Source: Atherix ibis
Taxonomy: Eukaryota; Arthropoda; Insecta; Diptera; Athericidae
Reading direction: 5' to 3'
Length of the DNA stretch: 64,000 bases
Assembly (NCBI GenBank): GCA_958298945.1
Contig: OY282606.1
Coordinates: 28,307,740 to 28,371,739 of the forward strand
The notes beneath the pieces are model-generated. The model saw only the letters and a list, made by a program, of their open reading frames with translations, had not been told where the DNA came from and made no database searches. This document shows, one piece after another, positions 1-12,412 of the stretch. The number at the start of each line of letters is the position of its first letter. Position 1 is the stretch's first letter. The position numbers and the translations under genes were made by a program.

Positions 1-840
1 TTTCATTTTTTATACATCCAAGCTGGCATTGAATAAAGAAAAACAGGAAATTTTCAAAAGTTAACCATATTTTGTTTGTTTTAAAATTTATAATTTCTTT
101 TTTAAAAAAGAAAAATATATTAAAATAAAGAAGTAAAAACTTTTTTTTTTATTATTTCAACAGTATCTCATGTGAGTAAAGTTCTTTTTTTCTAGTACAA
201 TAATAATAATAACCCTTTTTTTACAGTTTTGGTAAGAGATTTGAAATTTGGATAATACGCCAGAAATGGCTATAAAATGCAATGAAAATTTATAATTTAT
301 AACTGGTAGATTAACAACAAAGCTTTTCCAACTCACATCCATATTCAAATCAAGATGGTGTATTAAACAGACCATGAAAATGATTTATATGAATTTCTTA
401 GTTTATATTGCATACGATTAAGTTCCATTCATATTGGAAGCAGACACATTTCGGGGGTAGTACTCACGAAAATGTGAAGAATTTGTTTATATAAAAGGAT
501 ATGCCGAAATTGTTCTTTATTATATATTATAAAATAGAACTTCAGAATGATTATTTTAAGTAGACAATGTTATGTGCAAAAGTCCGGCTTTAACTGTTTA
601 CAAAAATTTAAATTTAGCTTAGTCATATTGAAGTCTTTCTTGATGAACCTTCTGCAGACCCACGGCAGAGTCCATATTAAAAGTAAAATTGAAAATAATT
701 TATTGAAGCGTCTTAATCTACTTTCTATTAGAGAAGAGATATAATTTATATCATTTATTTTTCGTTAGGCTTAAAGCTTTAAATTGGTCCATGGAAAGTG
801 ATTTTTTACTTTTTATTCAATTCGACTATTGATAAAATCC
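1..840. other. AT-rich spacer, no recognised feature
   Basis: Low-complexity AT-rich DNA with homopolymer runs. The short open frames here (for example minus 157-375 and plus 547-744) have no recognisable motif and look like chance frames. Confidence 0.6.
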
Positions 841-871
841 TTTTACTGTGCATTGGTTATGAAGAAAGTTT

Positions 872-2645
872 TAGTGTCCCAATGGTTTTGGCTGCGACCT
901 AAGAGGTCTTAACTATATTTTGTATTTTGTGTTCTGGTATGTTTAAGAGCGGTAGTATTTTGTATCCCACAATTTTTGGCCATTTTCCGTTTTGTGTCGT
1001 TAATTTTTCTGCGACTTGGTTACGACGATAGTTTTCAGTGTCCCAATTGTTGTGGCTGGAACTGGACTTGTCACAAGAAATATCCTGCTTTTTTTGACCG
1101 CGATAGTTTGTTGAATGTTTAATTTTTTAACTGGTCTGCACTTTTTGTCCCAACAGTTTTTGTATTGTTGGGACAATTATGTCCTAAAATTGATGGCACC
1201 AATAGTATTTTGTATCTTAATGTTTTAACTGTTCTGCGTTTTGTGTACCTACTTTTTCTGCATATTGTGTACTAAGAAAAATTTCAGTGTCGCAAAAGTT
1301 GTGACTGCGACTGATCCGGCCGCAATTTTAATTGTGGCGTTCTAGTATTTCTGACTCTGATAGTAAATTTGTATCTTACTATTTTCAGCTTTATTTATTT
1401 TCTGGCCCCTACTGTTTTGGTGCATTGGCTACGAAGATAGTTTTCAGTGTCTCAATAGTTGTGGCTGGAACTGGACTTGTCACAAGAAATGTCCTGCTAT
1501 TTTTGACCGCGATAGTTTGTTGAATGTTTAATTTTTTAACTGGTCTGCACTTTTTGTCCCAACAGTTTTTGTATTGTTGGGACAATTATGTCCTAAAATT
1601 GATGGCACCAATAGTATTTTGTATCTTAATGTTTTAACTGTTCTGCGTTTTGTGTACCTACTTTTTCTGCATATTGTGTACTAAGAAAAATTTCAGTGTC
1701 GCAAAAGTTGTGACTGCGACTGATCCGGCCGCAATTTTAATTGTGGCGTTCTAGTATTTCTGACTCTGATAGTAAATTTGTATCTTACTATTTTCAGCTT
1801 TATTTATTTTCTGGCCCCTACTGTTTTGGTGCATTGGCTACGAAGATAGTTTTCAGTGTCTCAATAGTTGTGGCTGGAACTGGACTTGTCACAAGAAATG
1901 TCCTGCTATTTTTGACCGCGATAGTTTATTGAATGCTTAATTTTTTAACTGGTCTGCACTTTTTGTCCCAACAGTTTTTGTATTGTTGGGACATTTATGT
2001 CCTAGAATTGATGACGGCGATAGTATTTTGGATCTTAATGTTTTGGCTATTCTGTTTTTGTGTACCTCCTTTTTTTGCATATTGTGTACTAAGAAAAATG
2101 ACAGTGTCGCAATAGTTGTGGCTGCGACTGATCCGGCCGCAATTTTAATTGGCGTTCTAGTATTTCTGACTCTGATAGTAAATTTCTATCTTACTATTTT
2201 GAGCATTTATTTATTTTCTGGCCCCTACTTTTTTGGTGTATTGGCTACGAAGATCGTTTTCAGTGTCCTAATTGTTGTGACTGGAACTGAGCTGGCCGCA
2301 ATTAATGTTATGCTGTTTTTGACGAACGATTTAATTATCACAATAGTTGTGACTGTGACTGTAATGGCAGCATTGTACTTAACGTCCTACGATTGATGAC
2401 GACGACGGTATTTTGTATCTTAATATCTTGGTTATTCTGCGTTTTATATCTCTACCTTTTTTATGCATTGTTTACGAAGAATGATTTCAGTGTCACAATA
2501 GTTGTGGCTGCGACTGATCTGGCCGCAATTTTAATTGTTATCCTAGTATTTATGACCACGATATTATTTTGTATCTTACAATATTTAGCATTTATTTATT
2601 TTCTGGCCCCTACTTTTTCTATGCATTGGCTACGAAGAAAGATTT
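872..2645. repeat. Tandem array with a dimeric 409-bp higher-order repeat
   Basis: The anchor CAGTGTCnCAA recurs near 872, 1036, 1285, 1445, 1694, 1854, 2102, 2261, 2488 and 2646. Spacing alternates between about 160 and 249 bp, so two diverged subunits make a 409-bp unit. Units starting at 1036 and 1445 and the first part of that at 1854 are nearly identical: the 63-codon frames at 1332 and 1741 differ only at their last residue. The outer copies (before 1036 and after about 2000) are much more diverged. This is the usual pattern of a satellite homogenised in its centre by unequal exchange. Hydrophobic peptides encoded in it follow from T-rich composition and are probably not real. The repeat is not one I recognise. 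Confidence 0.85.
1145..1176. repeat. 11-bp inverted repeat inside the satellite unit
   Basis: Arms at 1145-1155 and 1166-1176 (TTGTCCCAACA and its complement) are perfect and enclose a 10-nt loop. The same hairpin recurs one unit later near 1554-1585, and the next copy near 1963-1994 is slightly shorter. It was therefore present before the unit was amplified. Confidence 0.8.
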
Positions 2646-2654
2646 CAGTGTCCC

Positions 2655-2703
2655 AAATATTAGGACATCAAACACACACATTGTGTTTGGTGTCCTAATA
2701 TTT
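2655..2703. repeat. 22-bp near-perfect inverted duplication at the array end
   Basis: Arms 2655-2676 and 2682-2703 match at 21 of 22 positions around a 5-nt loop. It lies directly after the last recognisable array anchor (2646). It has no U-rich tail or gene neighbour that would suggest a terminator. Confidence 0.85.
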
Positions 2704-5700
2704 GTTACTCCAATAGTAGTTTATATCCTAAAATCTTTACTCGATTTCTATTTTTTGTCCCAACTTTTTTAGTATAACATTAGGTTTGGGACAGGCTATA
2801 CTCTATTAGGTAATGCTTTGCTACGACAGTAATGTGTCCTACTATGCTAAGCGTTGAAATATTTTTGATGGAACTGTTCTATTAAGTATCCTTGTTAGTT
2901 ATGTCTATACTTATTGCCTGTTAAAGAGTTAAGTTTGGTTTTGATTATATTTTCACTTCAGTTATTTTTGGCTACAAACATTTTCGGTGTCCCAATAGAC
3001 TGTACTGCATACGTTTCTTGAGACAGTATTCGCTGTCCTACTATTATTGGTCATACTATAATTGGCATTCAACATTTTTCGGCCAATCCCAATCCACTTT
3101 TATGGTACCACAACCGTTCGGGGTTTTTTACTTTTAAAAATTTTAAACCCAGTTTCGTGGGCTTTTTTTTAACAATTTGTTTTTTTTTGTGTGCATATTT
3201 TTGAACTTTTTTAAAGTTTGATTATTGTACTGTTATTAATAGTTTATTAAATTTACTATTAATAATTTTTATAAAAATATTTATTGTTTTTTTTGTTTAT
3301 TTAGTACCGATTTTTTTATTAACTTTCACATTTTGATGATTGTTTTGCGAGTTTTTATCGAATATGCTTGTCTAAATTTCCTTCATTGTTAATAGATTTT
3401 ATTTATGAAGAATCCTTGTTGAAAGGAAACAAATTCGAAAATAGCAGCTTATAACTGAATTTGCTGTCAGCATTATTGCGATTAGCGACAATTTTGTTGC
3501 AGATCATCGTTCTTATAAGGTTAGACATATGCTGCTGTAGCGATGTCTCCTACTATTGCACATGAATGGACAATTCTACAAAAGCAACTGCGCTCCCATA
3601 CGATTTGTGGGTGGAGGTGTCTTACCCCACCTTTGCAGTCCGAGGACACTGATAAACAGCGTAAGATACCCGTTTGCACGCTCGGTTAAAATCCAATAAA
3701 TAATTTAAAAATGCAATAAAAGCAAATGAAAAGACATGAAGCAATATTCCTCGGCTTTTATGCGCTCTGTAAATTCCAATCCTGAAAAAGAGAAAGTGCT
3801 GAAGCTGTCCGACAAATTGCAATTAACCCAGAACTTCTATCTTTTTTGTCTTCCTGTGGCATCTCTTTTATGTGATAGTCTAAAGTTGTGAAGGATTTTT
3901 TCTAGCTTTAAGCGAATATCTACAAAAATGGTTATTTTTTCCCCATTTTTACTATTTCATGTCGCAAAAGTAAGCGTCACTATCAACGGTCATAAAATGT
4001 GTCCGTCTATTCTATTTAAATTTTACATTATTGCATTTCTTTATAGACGTACTATAGTTCCCTTTTTTTTATATATTTGCTTTTTGATAAAGAAAAAATC
4101 CAAAGTTTTATTTAAAAAAATATAATAAGGACTATGGATATTATCATATTTTATAGTATCTGTTGTAGACCACATTGTATGGAATCAATGGAAGTAGTTG
4201 AGTTCTTCAATTTCTGATAATGATAAAAATGCTTTTCAGCATATAATTGTGCAGTAATTTTGATGGATATCTAAGAGAATTCAAAAGCACAATTTGAAAT
4301 TTAGTGCAAAATTTCTAAAATTTGATTATTTTTAACATTAGCACTTACACTTAAGAAATTCCAATTAAAAGTTGGATGGTAGTTCCATCAAAACTAGTAG
4401 TTTTATAAAGTCGAAATATCTTTCTAAAAATATAATTTATTTTTATTTAATGTCAAATGTCCTAAATTGATAGTCACTATAAAAAAAAATTCCTTAATTT
4501 TCGATTTACTTTTGTATATTTACCTGAATAAAAAAATTTTCTTTATTGATTTTGATATCGTGTAAGAAATAAATTTCACATTATTAAATGGTGTCTATGC
4601 ACGCAATTGTTAATTGATGATGATTTTCTAGGTGCTATTTGGTAAAGAAATTATCATAAATTATTAAATGTGTAAGATTATTGATAATATTTTATTTATA
4701 GCTCAGAAAGGTAATACAATATTGAGAATTTTTCATTCTTCTATAGATAAAATTACGTGTTTTTATATAAATATAATTTTTTTTTTACTATAAAATTTAT
4801 TAATATGTATAAACTATGTTATGATATGAATAAATAATTTATAAATAGTAATAATTTATCTTTATAGGGAATACGATGGTCCACAAAAATAAAAATTGGA
4901 AGAAAGAAAAAATTCTTTTTGAGATTTAATTAATTATATTTTTGTAATAATAGGAAATAGACAGTTTTTCGTAGGATTTTACTTCAATCTGCCAAGAAAT
5001 TGACAAATGTACTTAAAGAGAATTTCATCATGCTTGTCGGAGTTTGAATATTCCAGTAGGAATTATGTACCCATTTTGAAGTGTCCTAAATACCGTAACT
5101 GGAGTATATTGCCCACACGAAAAATTTTCAAGACTGCAAAACAGTGCAAAAATAAAAATCTTTTAAATTAAATTTTAATAAAATTATATGATGTAATTCC
5201 TACTAGATTTATAAAATAAATTAATTATAATAACAAAATTATGTGTTACGAGTATTAATAATTTAATCAAATAATTGTAAAATTAAGTTTTGCTTTCCAT
5301 TAAATCATATAAAAGAGACAATTCTATTTAATGGATGTAAACAGTTGTCGAACGTTTAAGTATGTTTTTCTTTTTAAATGAGAAATAAATAAAGGACATT
5401 TCTAAAACTACTTGAATTTTATTCATTATTATTTTTATCTGTTCAATATAAAAAACTTGTTGAGGCAGATTACCGTGTAAAAGGAGGCCTTGTTATAAAA
5501 AGAGTATCCAAAACTCCTTAACTTTAATGTTAATCGATGGTCTAACCTCACAAGAACCCTCACTCTTTTCGGTTTTTTATGAGTTTGCGATTTTGAAGGC
5601 TTTTCTGTATAAGATTCTTCTTTCACTGCTTCTTGGCCCTTCCAAAATATGTTTTACCCCATAACGTTCCCCATAGACTTGTTGCAACATTTAGTAACGC

Positions 5701-5733
5701 AGTACAAGGAGCACAACTTTACTTATCACTTAA
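2704..5733. other. Spacer, no recognised feature
   Basis: 2704-3120 contains further weak echoes of the upstream array (for example a CGGTGTCCCAATAG motif near 2985). The rest is AT-rich with short chance frames such as minus 3622-3822 and minus 5435-5626. No family motif was found on either strand. Confidence 0.5.
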
Positions 5734-5734
5734 T

Positions 5735-6050
5735 CATGGAGAAGTACACGATTCAACAATGCGTCAAATTATTGAAAATTTGTTATAAAAATTTGTGCTC
5801 TGCTCGAAACGACGAAGCGTAATTTTTGTTGACTGGATGCAAAGTAAGTTTTCCTGAACAGGTAATCACGGAAAACTTACTTTGCATCCAAGAAAACTTA
5901 CTGACTGGTGTGAATTTTGATGATTATCAATTTTTTTTGCCTCAATTGGACCTCATGGACTTGAGCAATGTGTGGTTCTAACAGGACTATAAGTCTCCAC
6001 CATACATCAGCTGAAACAAGAAACTAATTACAGATAAATTTTTAGCATCG
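5735..6050 (+). pseudogene. Fragment of Tc1/mariner-superfamily transposase (type G)
   Basis: The piece starts with a transposase-like N-terminus (MEKYTIQQCVKLLKICYKNL) and then jumps to the catalytic-core phrase around 5935-6000. That region reads FFLPQLDLMDLSNVWF and then, across a frameshift, a degenerate copy of the QQDGATCHTS motif that carries the second catalytic Asp. DNA-binding and linker regions between these are deleted. A better copy of the same type lies at 34457-34880. Not functional; the exact subfamily is uncertain. Confidence 0.7.
5834..5890. repeat. 21-bp perfect inverted duplication, 15-nt loop
   Basis: Arms 5834-5854 and 5870-5890 (TGGATGCAAAGTAAGTTTTCC and its exact complement). 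It sits at the internal deletion junction of the type G transposase fragment, so it probably arose after that element inserted. Confidence 0.9.
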
Positions 6051-6141
6051 CTTTATTTCGTGATATGCTGATGTCAGTTAACCTCTAAGGACTTAACGCC
6101 CTTAGACAATTTTTTAATTTTGCTACGTAAAATGAATGATA

Positions 6142-6975
6142 CGGAGGTAGTTCCAGAAGTACGCAGCCTCACAAAGAAAATAGAAATTATTATTGTATTT
6201 ATCGACAGAGTCTCCTTTTAGCTTCGATATCAAGCCCCCTAAAATACCTATTAACCGCAAACTTTACCTTGTCGTTGTTAATAAATCTTTTACCACGGAG
6301 CCATTCTTTCCAAGTTTGGAAAGAGAAAAATCCGATGGAGCTATATCTGACGAATAGGATGCGCAAAGCAATAAATCGAATTTTAAATATTGTTTTTGTC
6401 CATTGCGATAACGGCCGTTAAAACAGGTGTATTATAGAACGCAAACGCTGCAATAATACTCGCGATTGATTACTTTTCCTTTTTTAAAGATAACCATTAA
6501 AAATTATTCAATGTGCACCCCAAAAACCTAATGACATGACCTTGCCAGCAGAAAGAACTGTCTTTGCTTTCCTTGGAGCCGATCCTCACCTTTTAGGCCA
6601 TTTTTTTAACTGTTCCTGCATCTCAGATGTGAAATAATGAACCCATGTTATGAATCGAAACAAAAACTTGGCTTTGTTGCTGAGAAATATCACAAAACAC
6701 TGAATTGAAACATCCTCACGACGCTGTTTATGTTCCATTGTGAGCAAACGCGAAACCAGCACCCATCTTACGCACAGCTTTCTCATGTCAAAATCTTTAG
6801 TCAATATGAGATGGACAATAGTTTTTGAAATTCTTATGATGTCTGGTAACTCGCACACCTTCACCTTCAGTCTACAGTCATTCAAAACCATTTTCTGGAT
6901 TTTCTTTACCAATTTTGGCGTGATCAACTCATTTAGACATCGTCATCATGACAGTTCGTATGCCCTTGTTTAAAC
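6142..6975 (-). mobile_element. Decayed irritans-like mariner (family D relative)
   Basis: The left end resembles the family D terminus at 22475: TA at 6140-6141, then CGGAGGTAGTTCC and, a few bases on, GCAGCCTCAC. The minus frame 6586-6927 reads as the N-terminal helix-turn-helix half of a mariner transposase, with DCRLKVKVCELPDIIRISKT, then RKLCVRW (the RKL..RWVPRLL linker) and EDVSIQC. The first catalytic block (VDETW) has lost its Asp: only FITWVHYF remains. Frames in 6190-6450 give the C-terminal half, including SSDIAPSDFSL with the third catalytic Asp. I could not find a matching right terminus, so the right boundary is approximate. Confidence 0.75.
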
Positions 6976-7143
6976 TTTGCCACCTAATATTTTATTGTTT
7001 TAAACGAAAGTGTAAACTCCCTCGGCTTTGATATTGATTATACTGAGACCATTTAAATGGAAGTATTGTTTTGTATAATTTTTCCATATTTACAAATTCA
7101 CTGACAGCAAAAACTAAAGAACGCAGCATCACCAAAATTCAAG

Positions 7144-7192
7144 TTTTATCTTTATAAGGTTGGTACTTTCAATTTTATCTTTATAAGGTTGG
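7144..7192. repeat. 20-bp direct repeat
   Basis: The 20-bp sequence at 7144-7163 (TTTTATCTTTATAAGGTTGG) recurs exactly at 7173-7192. The offset of 29 bp suggests a small tandem duplication in spacer DNA. Confidence 0.8.
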
Positions 7193-8880
7193 AGACTACT
7201 CTCATCTATGTCATAAAATTGACAATAATTTGCGAGCTGGAGAACAGTATTATTCTATCTATCAATGAAATTTATATAAAAGAGTCATTTAAAATTGGTA
7301 CTCTCGGATCAACCCTTTTTGTAAAAAAAAAACCCCGTCGAGGCCATCTAAACGATATTCTTTTTATATAATTTCAAAGATTAAGAGTGATTAATTAAAA
7401 AATCTTTATTGCAATAGTTGAATTTAAATTTTTTTCTAACTTTCTTTTTTATCCTTGAGACATTATATAACACCATATAAATAAATAATTCAATATTTTT
7501 ATACAAAAAATTCACTCGAAAAAGTTAAATCAAATTAAAGTAAAAGAAAAAAAATCTTTTTGAAACCAAAGAGGTGATAAAACAGGTGGAATATTTTTCT
7601 TTGCATCATTTTGAAGAGAAATCCTTTTTAAAAGATCGAAAACAATAAGAGAGATTACCTCGCGAACTTCTGAAAAAGCGACATTGTTCTCAAGGACATC
7701 TTAATTAACTTAACGCAAAGCTTTTGATACGAAAGAAAAATTACGAACAAAGATTTTAATCTCGACCTTTTGTTTATCTTCAAGATTAAAAGTTTTACTT
7801 GGATTCTGTTCTTATTTTATATTATTTTATTTCATTTTTCATCTTAATTAGTATGCACAGTAAGAAAAATTCAAGTGAGCTACATGTACCATCACCAAAT
7901 TCTGTGCTGTGCTCTGTTTAGATTTTGGATGAACAACAACAAATAATATACGTATACTGCTTAAATGGGGAAAAGTTTATTAAAAAAAAATTTGTCTATA
8001 AATAATGAACAAAAAAGCAAGCAGAGCGGGGGTGATTTTATTTTCTATTTTAATTTTAGAAAAAAAAGACTGATTACTTTTAAAATTTCCAAAAAATTTT
8101 TTTTTAAATTTATCGAACTAACAATTTTAGGTCCTGAAGATCGAAACTTTTTCATATTTTTCTATTAATAATTTCTATAAATAATTATGAGTATTTTGAA
8201 ATAAATTTTAAATGGTGTTAGGAAAATATATGATAAAAGATAAAATAAACAAAATTTATTTCCAGGGCGACTGGCCGCTCTCGTATACTATTAATAATAA
8301 TAACGAACCTATTTTTGTGTACTTGAAATGAGACTGTCACTCATAATGATAACAGTGATATCTCGGTGACAAGCAAAGATAATCTTTGTGATGGCGGAAA
8401 TATATTAAGCTCTGCACGATGGTAAAAGCTAATTTTTTCATGCAGAAAATCTGAGTCGACAGTCTATTATAAAGTGACTGATATGAGTGGTAGGACTTGC
8501 TACTAATCTCTATTGTACGGATACTGCATTCTGCCAAAAAAAGAAAAAAAAAATGCTGTCTTAATAGTACTAAAAATAAATGAAAAATTAAGTATGCATA
8601 AAAATGTTCAAAAATAAAAAGCTCACAGGTGATTTAAGTAATTTTTTAAATCTTTTTTTTTTTTTTTAATAAATGGCCGTAATTGTCGTAAATGTCGTAT
8701 ATTATCTATAAATAAAAAAAAATGTTTTTATTAAAGATATTAAATATATAATTTTTTTTGCTTTTTGAGCTGTTGAATCCCATGAACCTTGAGGGACATA
8801 TGACGACACGTGGACACATTAGTAAAATTTAATAACAATTTAGTACAAGGAGCTGGAATGGTTAGTTAAGTAAAAATGAG
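7193..8880. other. AT-rich spacer, no recognised feature
   Basis: Contains homopolymers and chance frames (plus 7189-7371, plus 7965-8168, minus 8337-8537) with no family motifs. Confidence 0.5.
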
Positions 8881-8899
8881 TGTTTGGTTTTTTTTTATT

Positions 8900-9610
8900 T
8901 TGTTTATAGGACCTAGGTGGGGCTTAGGATAATATAAAGAAGGGTTGGTAATAGAGCAAAGGAACAAGTAGCATTGATCTAGGAGGAATTCTGTTAGGGG
9001 AAAAAATCAAAGGTAAGGTAGTAGTCCCGGAAGATATGTAAAATTTCAAGTGGAGAGCTTTGTAGTTTTGGCAGATGGGGGGATTAAAGGTTATTAAACA
9101 GGAAGTTGTGTGTAAAGGCAGTATGAACAAATCTAATCTTGAGAAATTTTCTTGCATACAACTTAGGATTGTTTTCTAGATTATTTTGGTTTTTTTCTTG
9201 AAAATTCCGGATTTTTTTTGTAAATTTTCTTGCCAACAACTTCGAATTGTCTTCCACGATCATGAAGTTATTTGGCGACTTCATGTTATGTGTAGGTTGA
9301 CATTGCCAACTGGTCGATGGTTATTTGGAGGAAAAAGCCAGATATTGTTAAATTTTGTTGAGTAAATTTAGATGATTAGGAAGGTCAGAAAGAGGCTGTG
9401 GGAAAATAATTGTTGGATTTAGAAGGAGTCCTATACAAAAAGAAATTCTGGGTTAGGTTACCGAAAAGGAAATAATGGGCAGTGCGGTATGCCCAGGAAT
9501 GTCATGCTGGATAAGATTGGTTACCGAAGAGAAAATCACGGGTCAGTGGGGTATGTTCAATCCGAATTCTAAGACGTTTCCTTTCCTACAATTTTGGAAT
9601 GGTTGTTGCG
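8900..9610 (-). mobile_element. Probable 3' region of the RNase H-bearing LINE
   Basis: The stretch around 9400-9510 resembles 55740-55900, which lies beyond the RNase H end of the other RNase H-bearing LINE copy. Both share an ATTGTTGGATnTAG block, AAAGAAATTCT, and a GAAA/AAGAAA..ATGGG block in the same order. It would therefore be the 3' part of a minus-strand LINE, cut off from its RNase H region by the mariner that begins at 9611. The segment 8900-9380 is assigned by position only. Confidence 0.4.
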
Positions 9611-10443
9611 TGGAATTTTGAATTTCCGCGGGTTACGTATATTCAATTTTCGATTTTTTTGTGGCGTTATGTTGGTACTCATGTCTCTCGGCCATTTTGA
9701 ATATTCAAAATGGAATATATAGACAAGATTTTTTGTGGCGTTACGTTGGTACTCAAATTAGGACATTTTGAATATTCAGTTAATTTTTGACAGCTGCTTT
9801 GCTTGCACGTGTTTTGGCTCGTCTTCGATTTTTGCTTAATTTTGACTAAAAACAGCATCGCATTAACATGGATTCTATCAGCGACGACCCAAATTTGCTC
9901 CAGAGTATCATAACTGGTGACGAATCATGGTTCTATGGTTATGACGTAAAAACCAAAGCTTCATCATCCCAATAAAAGCTGCTGCATGAGCCAAGGCCGA
10001 AAAAAGCTCCAAGTTCGGTCGAATGTGCTTCTTCGATTGTAGGGGCGTGGTGCATCATGAGTTCTTGCCACAGGGTAGAATGGTCAATAAGGAATATTAC
10101 CTGCAAGTTATGCGCAAGAACAAATTTTGTGGGCAAAAACAACACACTAATAATGCCGCAGCCACCGTATTCTCCAGATCTGGCTCCTTGTGACTTTTTT
10201 TTGTTCTCGAGGAGCCCCACTGAGGAGCCTCATAAAAAGACGACGCTACGCTACGATTGAGGAGATAAAGACGGCATCGAAGGAGGAGCTGAACAAGATC
10301 ACAAAAACTGATTTTTTGAAGTGCTTGGAGGATTGAAAAAAACTTTGGCACATGTGTATAATATCAGGTGGGGATTACTTTGAAGGGGGCAAAATAGATA
10401 TTCATGAATAAATAAATAATTTTTGAAAAAACACAAAATTCGC
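9611..10443 (+). mobile_element. Family A mariner, truncated at both ends
   Basis: 5' sequence (AATTTTGAATTTCCGCGGGT) and 3' sequence (ACACAAAATTCGC) match family A copies at 41892, 46326 and 61643, but the outermost TIR bases are lost or diverged. The transposase reads as scattered frames: TGDESWFYGYDVKTKA (first catalytic Asp, near 9915), NAAATVFSRSGSL-type shifted frames, then SPDLAPCDFF near 10170 (third Asp). The segment with the second catalytic Asp is deleted. The 5' untranslated block is partly duplicated (about 9650-9700 and 9727-9780). It sits inside a minus-strand LINE. Confidence 0.8.
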
Positions 10444-10462
10444 AATAGACTTCATACATCTT

Positions 10463-11830
10463 CTACTTTCCGACAAGTCTATTTGTCTATGAATGACTGA
10501 AGATGTTATATACCATTTAGTAATCACAGAGAGCACCGGACGGTGGAGAATCTTCCCCGTCAAACAGTCAGCCAATTTACTACCCAGGATACCAACATAA
10601 TGCAATTCGATGTTTCTATTGTTTAAAATATTGCGACGGATCACATTGAGCACCGGAGCATTTCATCATCCACCAATTGCTTCGAGGGTTGATAGGCTAT
10701 TAATAAATATTGCTATTCTGCTCTTAACTGAGAGGTTAATGGTATTCTCCACTACCGGTTTAATCGCCCACAAATGATTTCCTTGCTATTGGAATTCTGA
10801 CGCATAAAGTGAGGAAACAGAGCAACGTTTCGCTCAGTAGGACATTATTAACTCTGATTCCCTAACTTTGTTTGATCTTTTTCCGGATTGTTGTCTGAAT
10901 ATTTAGACCGAAATCTGTGGTTCCTGTATTTTGAGAGGACAGTGCTACTGCAAATGCAGATTTCAAGTCTAGGCTGCCCTCCCTTCTCTGAGTTTGTTGC
11001 TTGGTGAGCAGCTGAGGCATATCGGGTATGGTGTGCTGATTTTTTGAGTAAGTCTTTGAACTTATTTCATAAAATACCCGCATGATATGAAATCCAACGA
11101 AGTCCTTATGTTTATTATTAAACAACAGGTAGCGAATGAGGTCCAGGACGGGATCGCAATTATACCCATAATGGTTTTGATTGCCATTAATGGTAAAAAG
11201 AGCGAATCAGCACAAATAATAATGCTTTTATACATTTTTAAATCAATGGTTACTCTCGTTGTCCAAAGCTCGACATAATAGGACGCTGCCCTGAGAGAAA
11301 AATACCGTATGCCGCGTCACAGAAACGGTCACCCATGCGCTGGATTGCAGCAAAGGCTGCTCCATCATCATTTACAGTCGCATCTATAAATAGTAGCATC
11401 GGATTGGGTGGTTGCAACAAAAGTTTCCTGTATAGGAGCGGATCAATTTCCTTTATCGTGAAATTTCTCAGTTCGGTATATATTTCAGCGCCGGTCTCAA
11501 ATATGGCTTCCAATCGTGATATGGACTGTTATATATTGTGAAAGGATCGTCCATAAGTAGGTATAAAATATAGAAAAGTGCGGAGGATATTTTTTCCAAT
11601 ATTGAAGGTGAGGTTAAGATGGATTTTATAGTTAAATTTTCAAAGAAAGACGGAATTTTGACATTTTTGATGTAAGTCAGGCGTAATTTTTTTTGATAAA
11701 TTTCGACCAGATTAAAAAGTGGACTTGGGAATTTAAAAAAAAAAATGGTCATGGATAAGAGCGATGATGCTTTATCCAAATTCTGAGTAGTTTGTCGTAC
11801 CCGAAATTTTGGTATAAACGTTGAGTAGAC
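10463..11830 (-). mobile_element. RNase H-bearing non-LTR retrotransposon remnant (I/R1-like), scrambled
   Basis: Minus-strand frames carry RNase H-type blocks. One is FIDATVNDDGAAFAAIQ (about 11350-11410, the T-D-x-S strand with the first acidic residue). Another is ICADSLFLPLMAI (about 11170-11220, the D-S-x-A-A block). A third is HYVGILGSKLADCLTGKI (about 10540-10600, the H-V-G-I-x-G-N-x-x-A-D-x-L-A block). Upstream, minus 11468-11779 should be the linker between reverse transcriptase and RNase H. A second partial copy of the post-RT block (LTLCVRIPIA, near 10790-10830) lies out of order, so at least two fragments are superposed. The second RNase H-bearing LINE at 55560-57290 supports the assignment. 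Non-functional. Confidence 0.7.
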
Positions 11831-12114
11831 TTGAGTAGATTGTTAGTAATTCCTCTAGGAGATATTAGGCCACATTATTAGATGAGACATTTTTATTCTA
11901 AGAATACAATGAAAAAATGCTACCAATACCAACAATTCAGTGGAATAAAATACTTTTGGACGATCGAAAAGCAGTGGAAAGCGAACTTTGCTCGGGGAAG
12001 CCTTGAACGTCGAAAAGAAATGCAATTATGGTACAGGTTCTTATGAGTTTGATTTGTCAATTGTGTCTTTAAAAGGGTCTGTCATATAAGTTATTAATAA
12101 AAATGTCCTTCCAA

Positions 12115-12412
12115 GGATCAGAAAAAAGCTTTCTTATGCCAGATCGGATATTGCAGACACTTGGATGCTCCACTAACGCGTCCTGTTACACGATCATTTT
12201 CATCAACGATTTTTGTCAATAAAAACATTACTGTAGTTCCCCTTATTCCCCTGATCAGAATCCGTATTAATTTTTTTTTCGTACCTAAAAATTGAAAAAA
12301 AAGACTTGAAAGGACGATATCAATTTCTTTTAAAGCCTCCCAGCAGTGGTACAAAGAGTGGAAATAATGCTTCCGCCGCACTATAGCTGGTAAAAGGAAC
12401 TGTTTTTAAGGA
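12115..12412 (+). pseudogene. Family F mariner transposase, C-terminal fragment
   Basis: Plus-strand frames read VNKNITVV (the 'LAKNNI..' strand before the third catalytic block), then a degraded PPYSPDLAPCDFFLF equivalent. Then comes KKRLERTI, and ISFKASQQWYKEWK followed by RRTIAG, the 'IP.EAFQ.CY.EWK.RLRRCI' tail of mariner transposases. Related fragments occur at 23985, 29955-31235 and 50165. Several stops and frameshifts; no terminal repeats found. Confidence 0.65.

Noticed and set aside
2655..2703. Rho-independent-like terminator hairpin
   Set aside because: Eukaryotic TE-rich context with no gene upstream; it fits the general inverted-duplication pattern better.
1332..2772. Several hydrophobic 60-137-codon frames that look like membrane proteins
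   Set aside because: They fall in T-rich tandem repeats; the frame is repeated because the DNA is repeated, and T-rich codons give Phe/Leu/Ile/Val. No start context or conserved domain.
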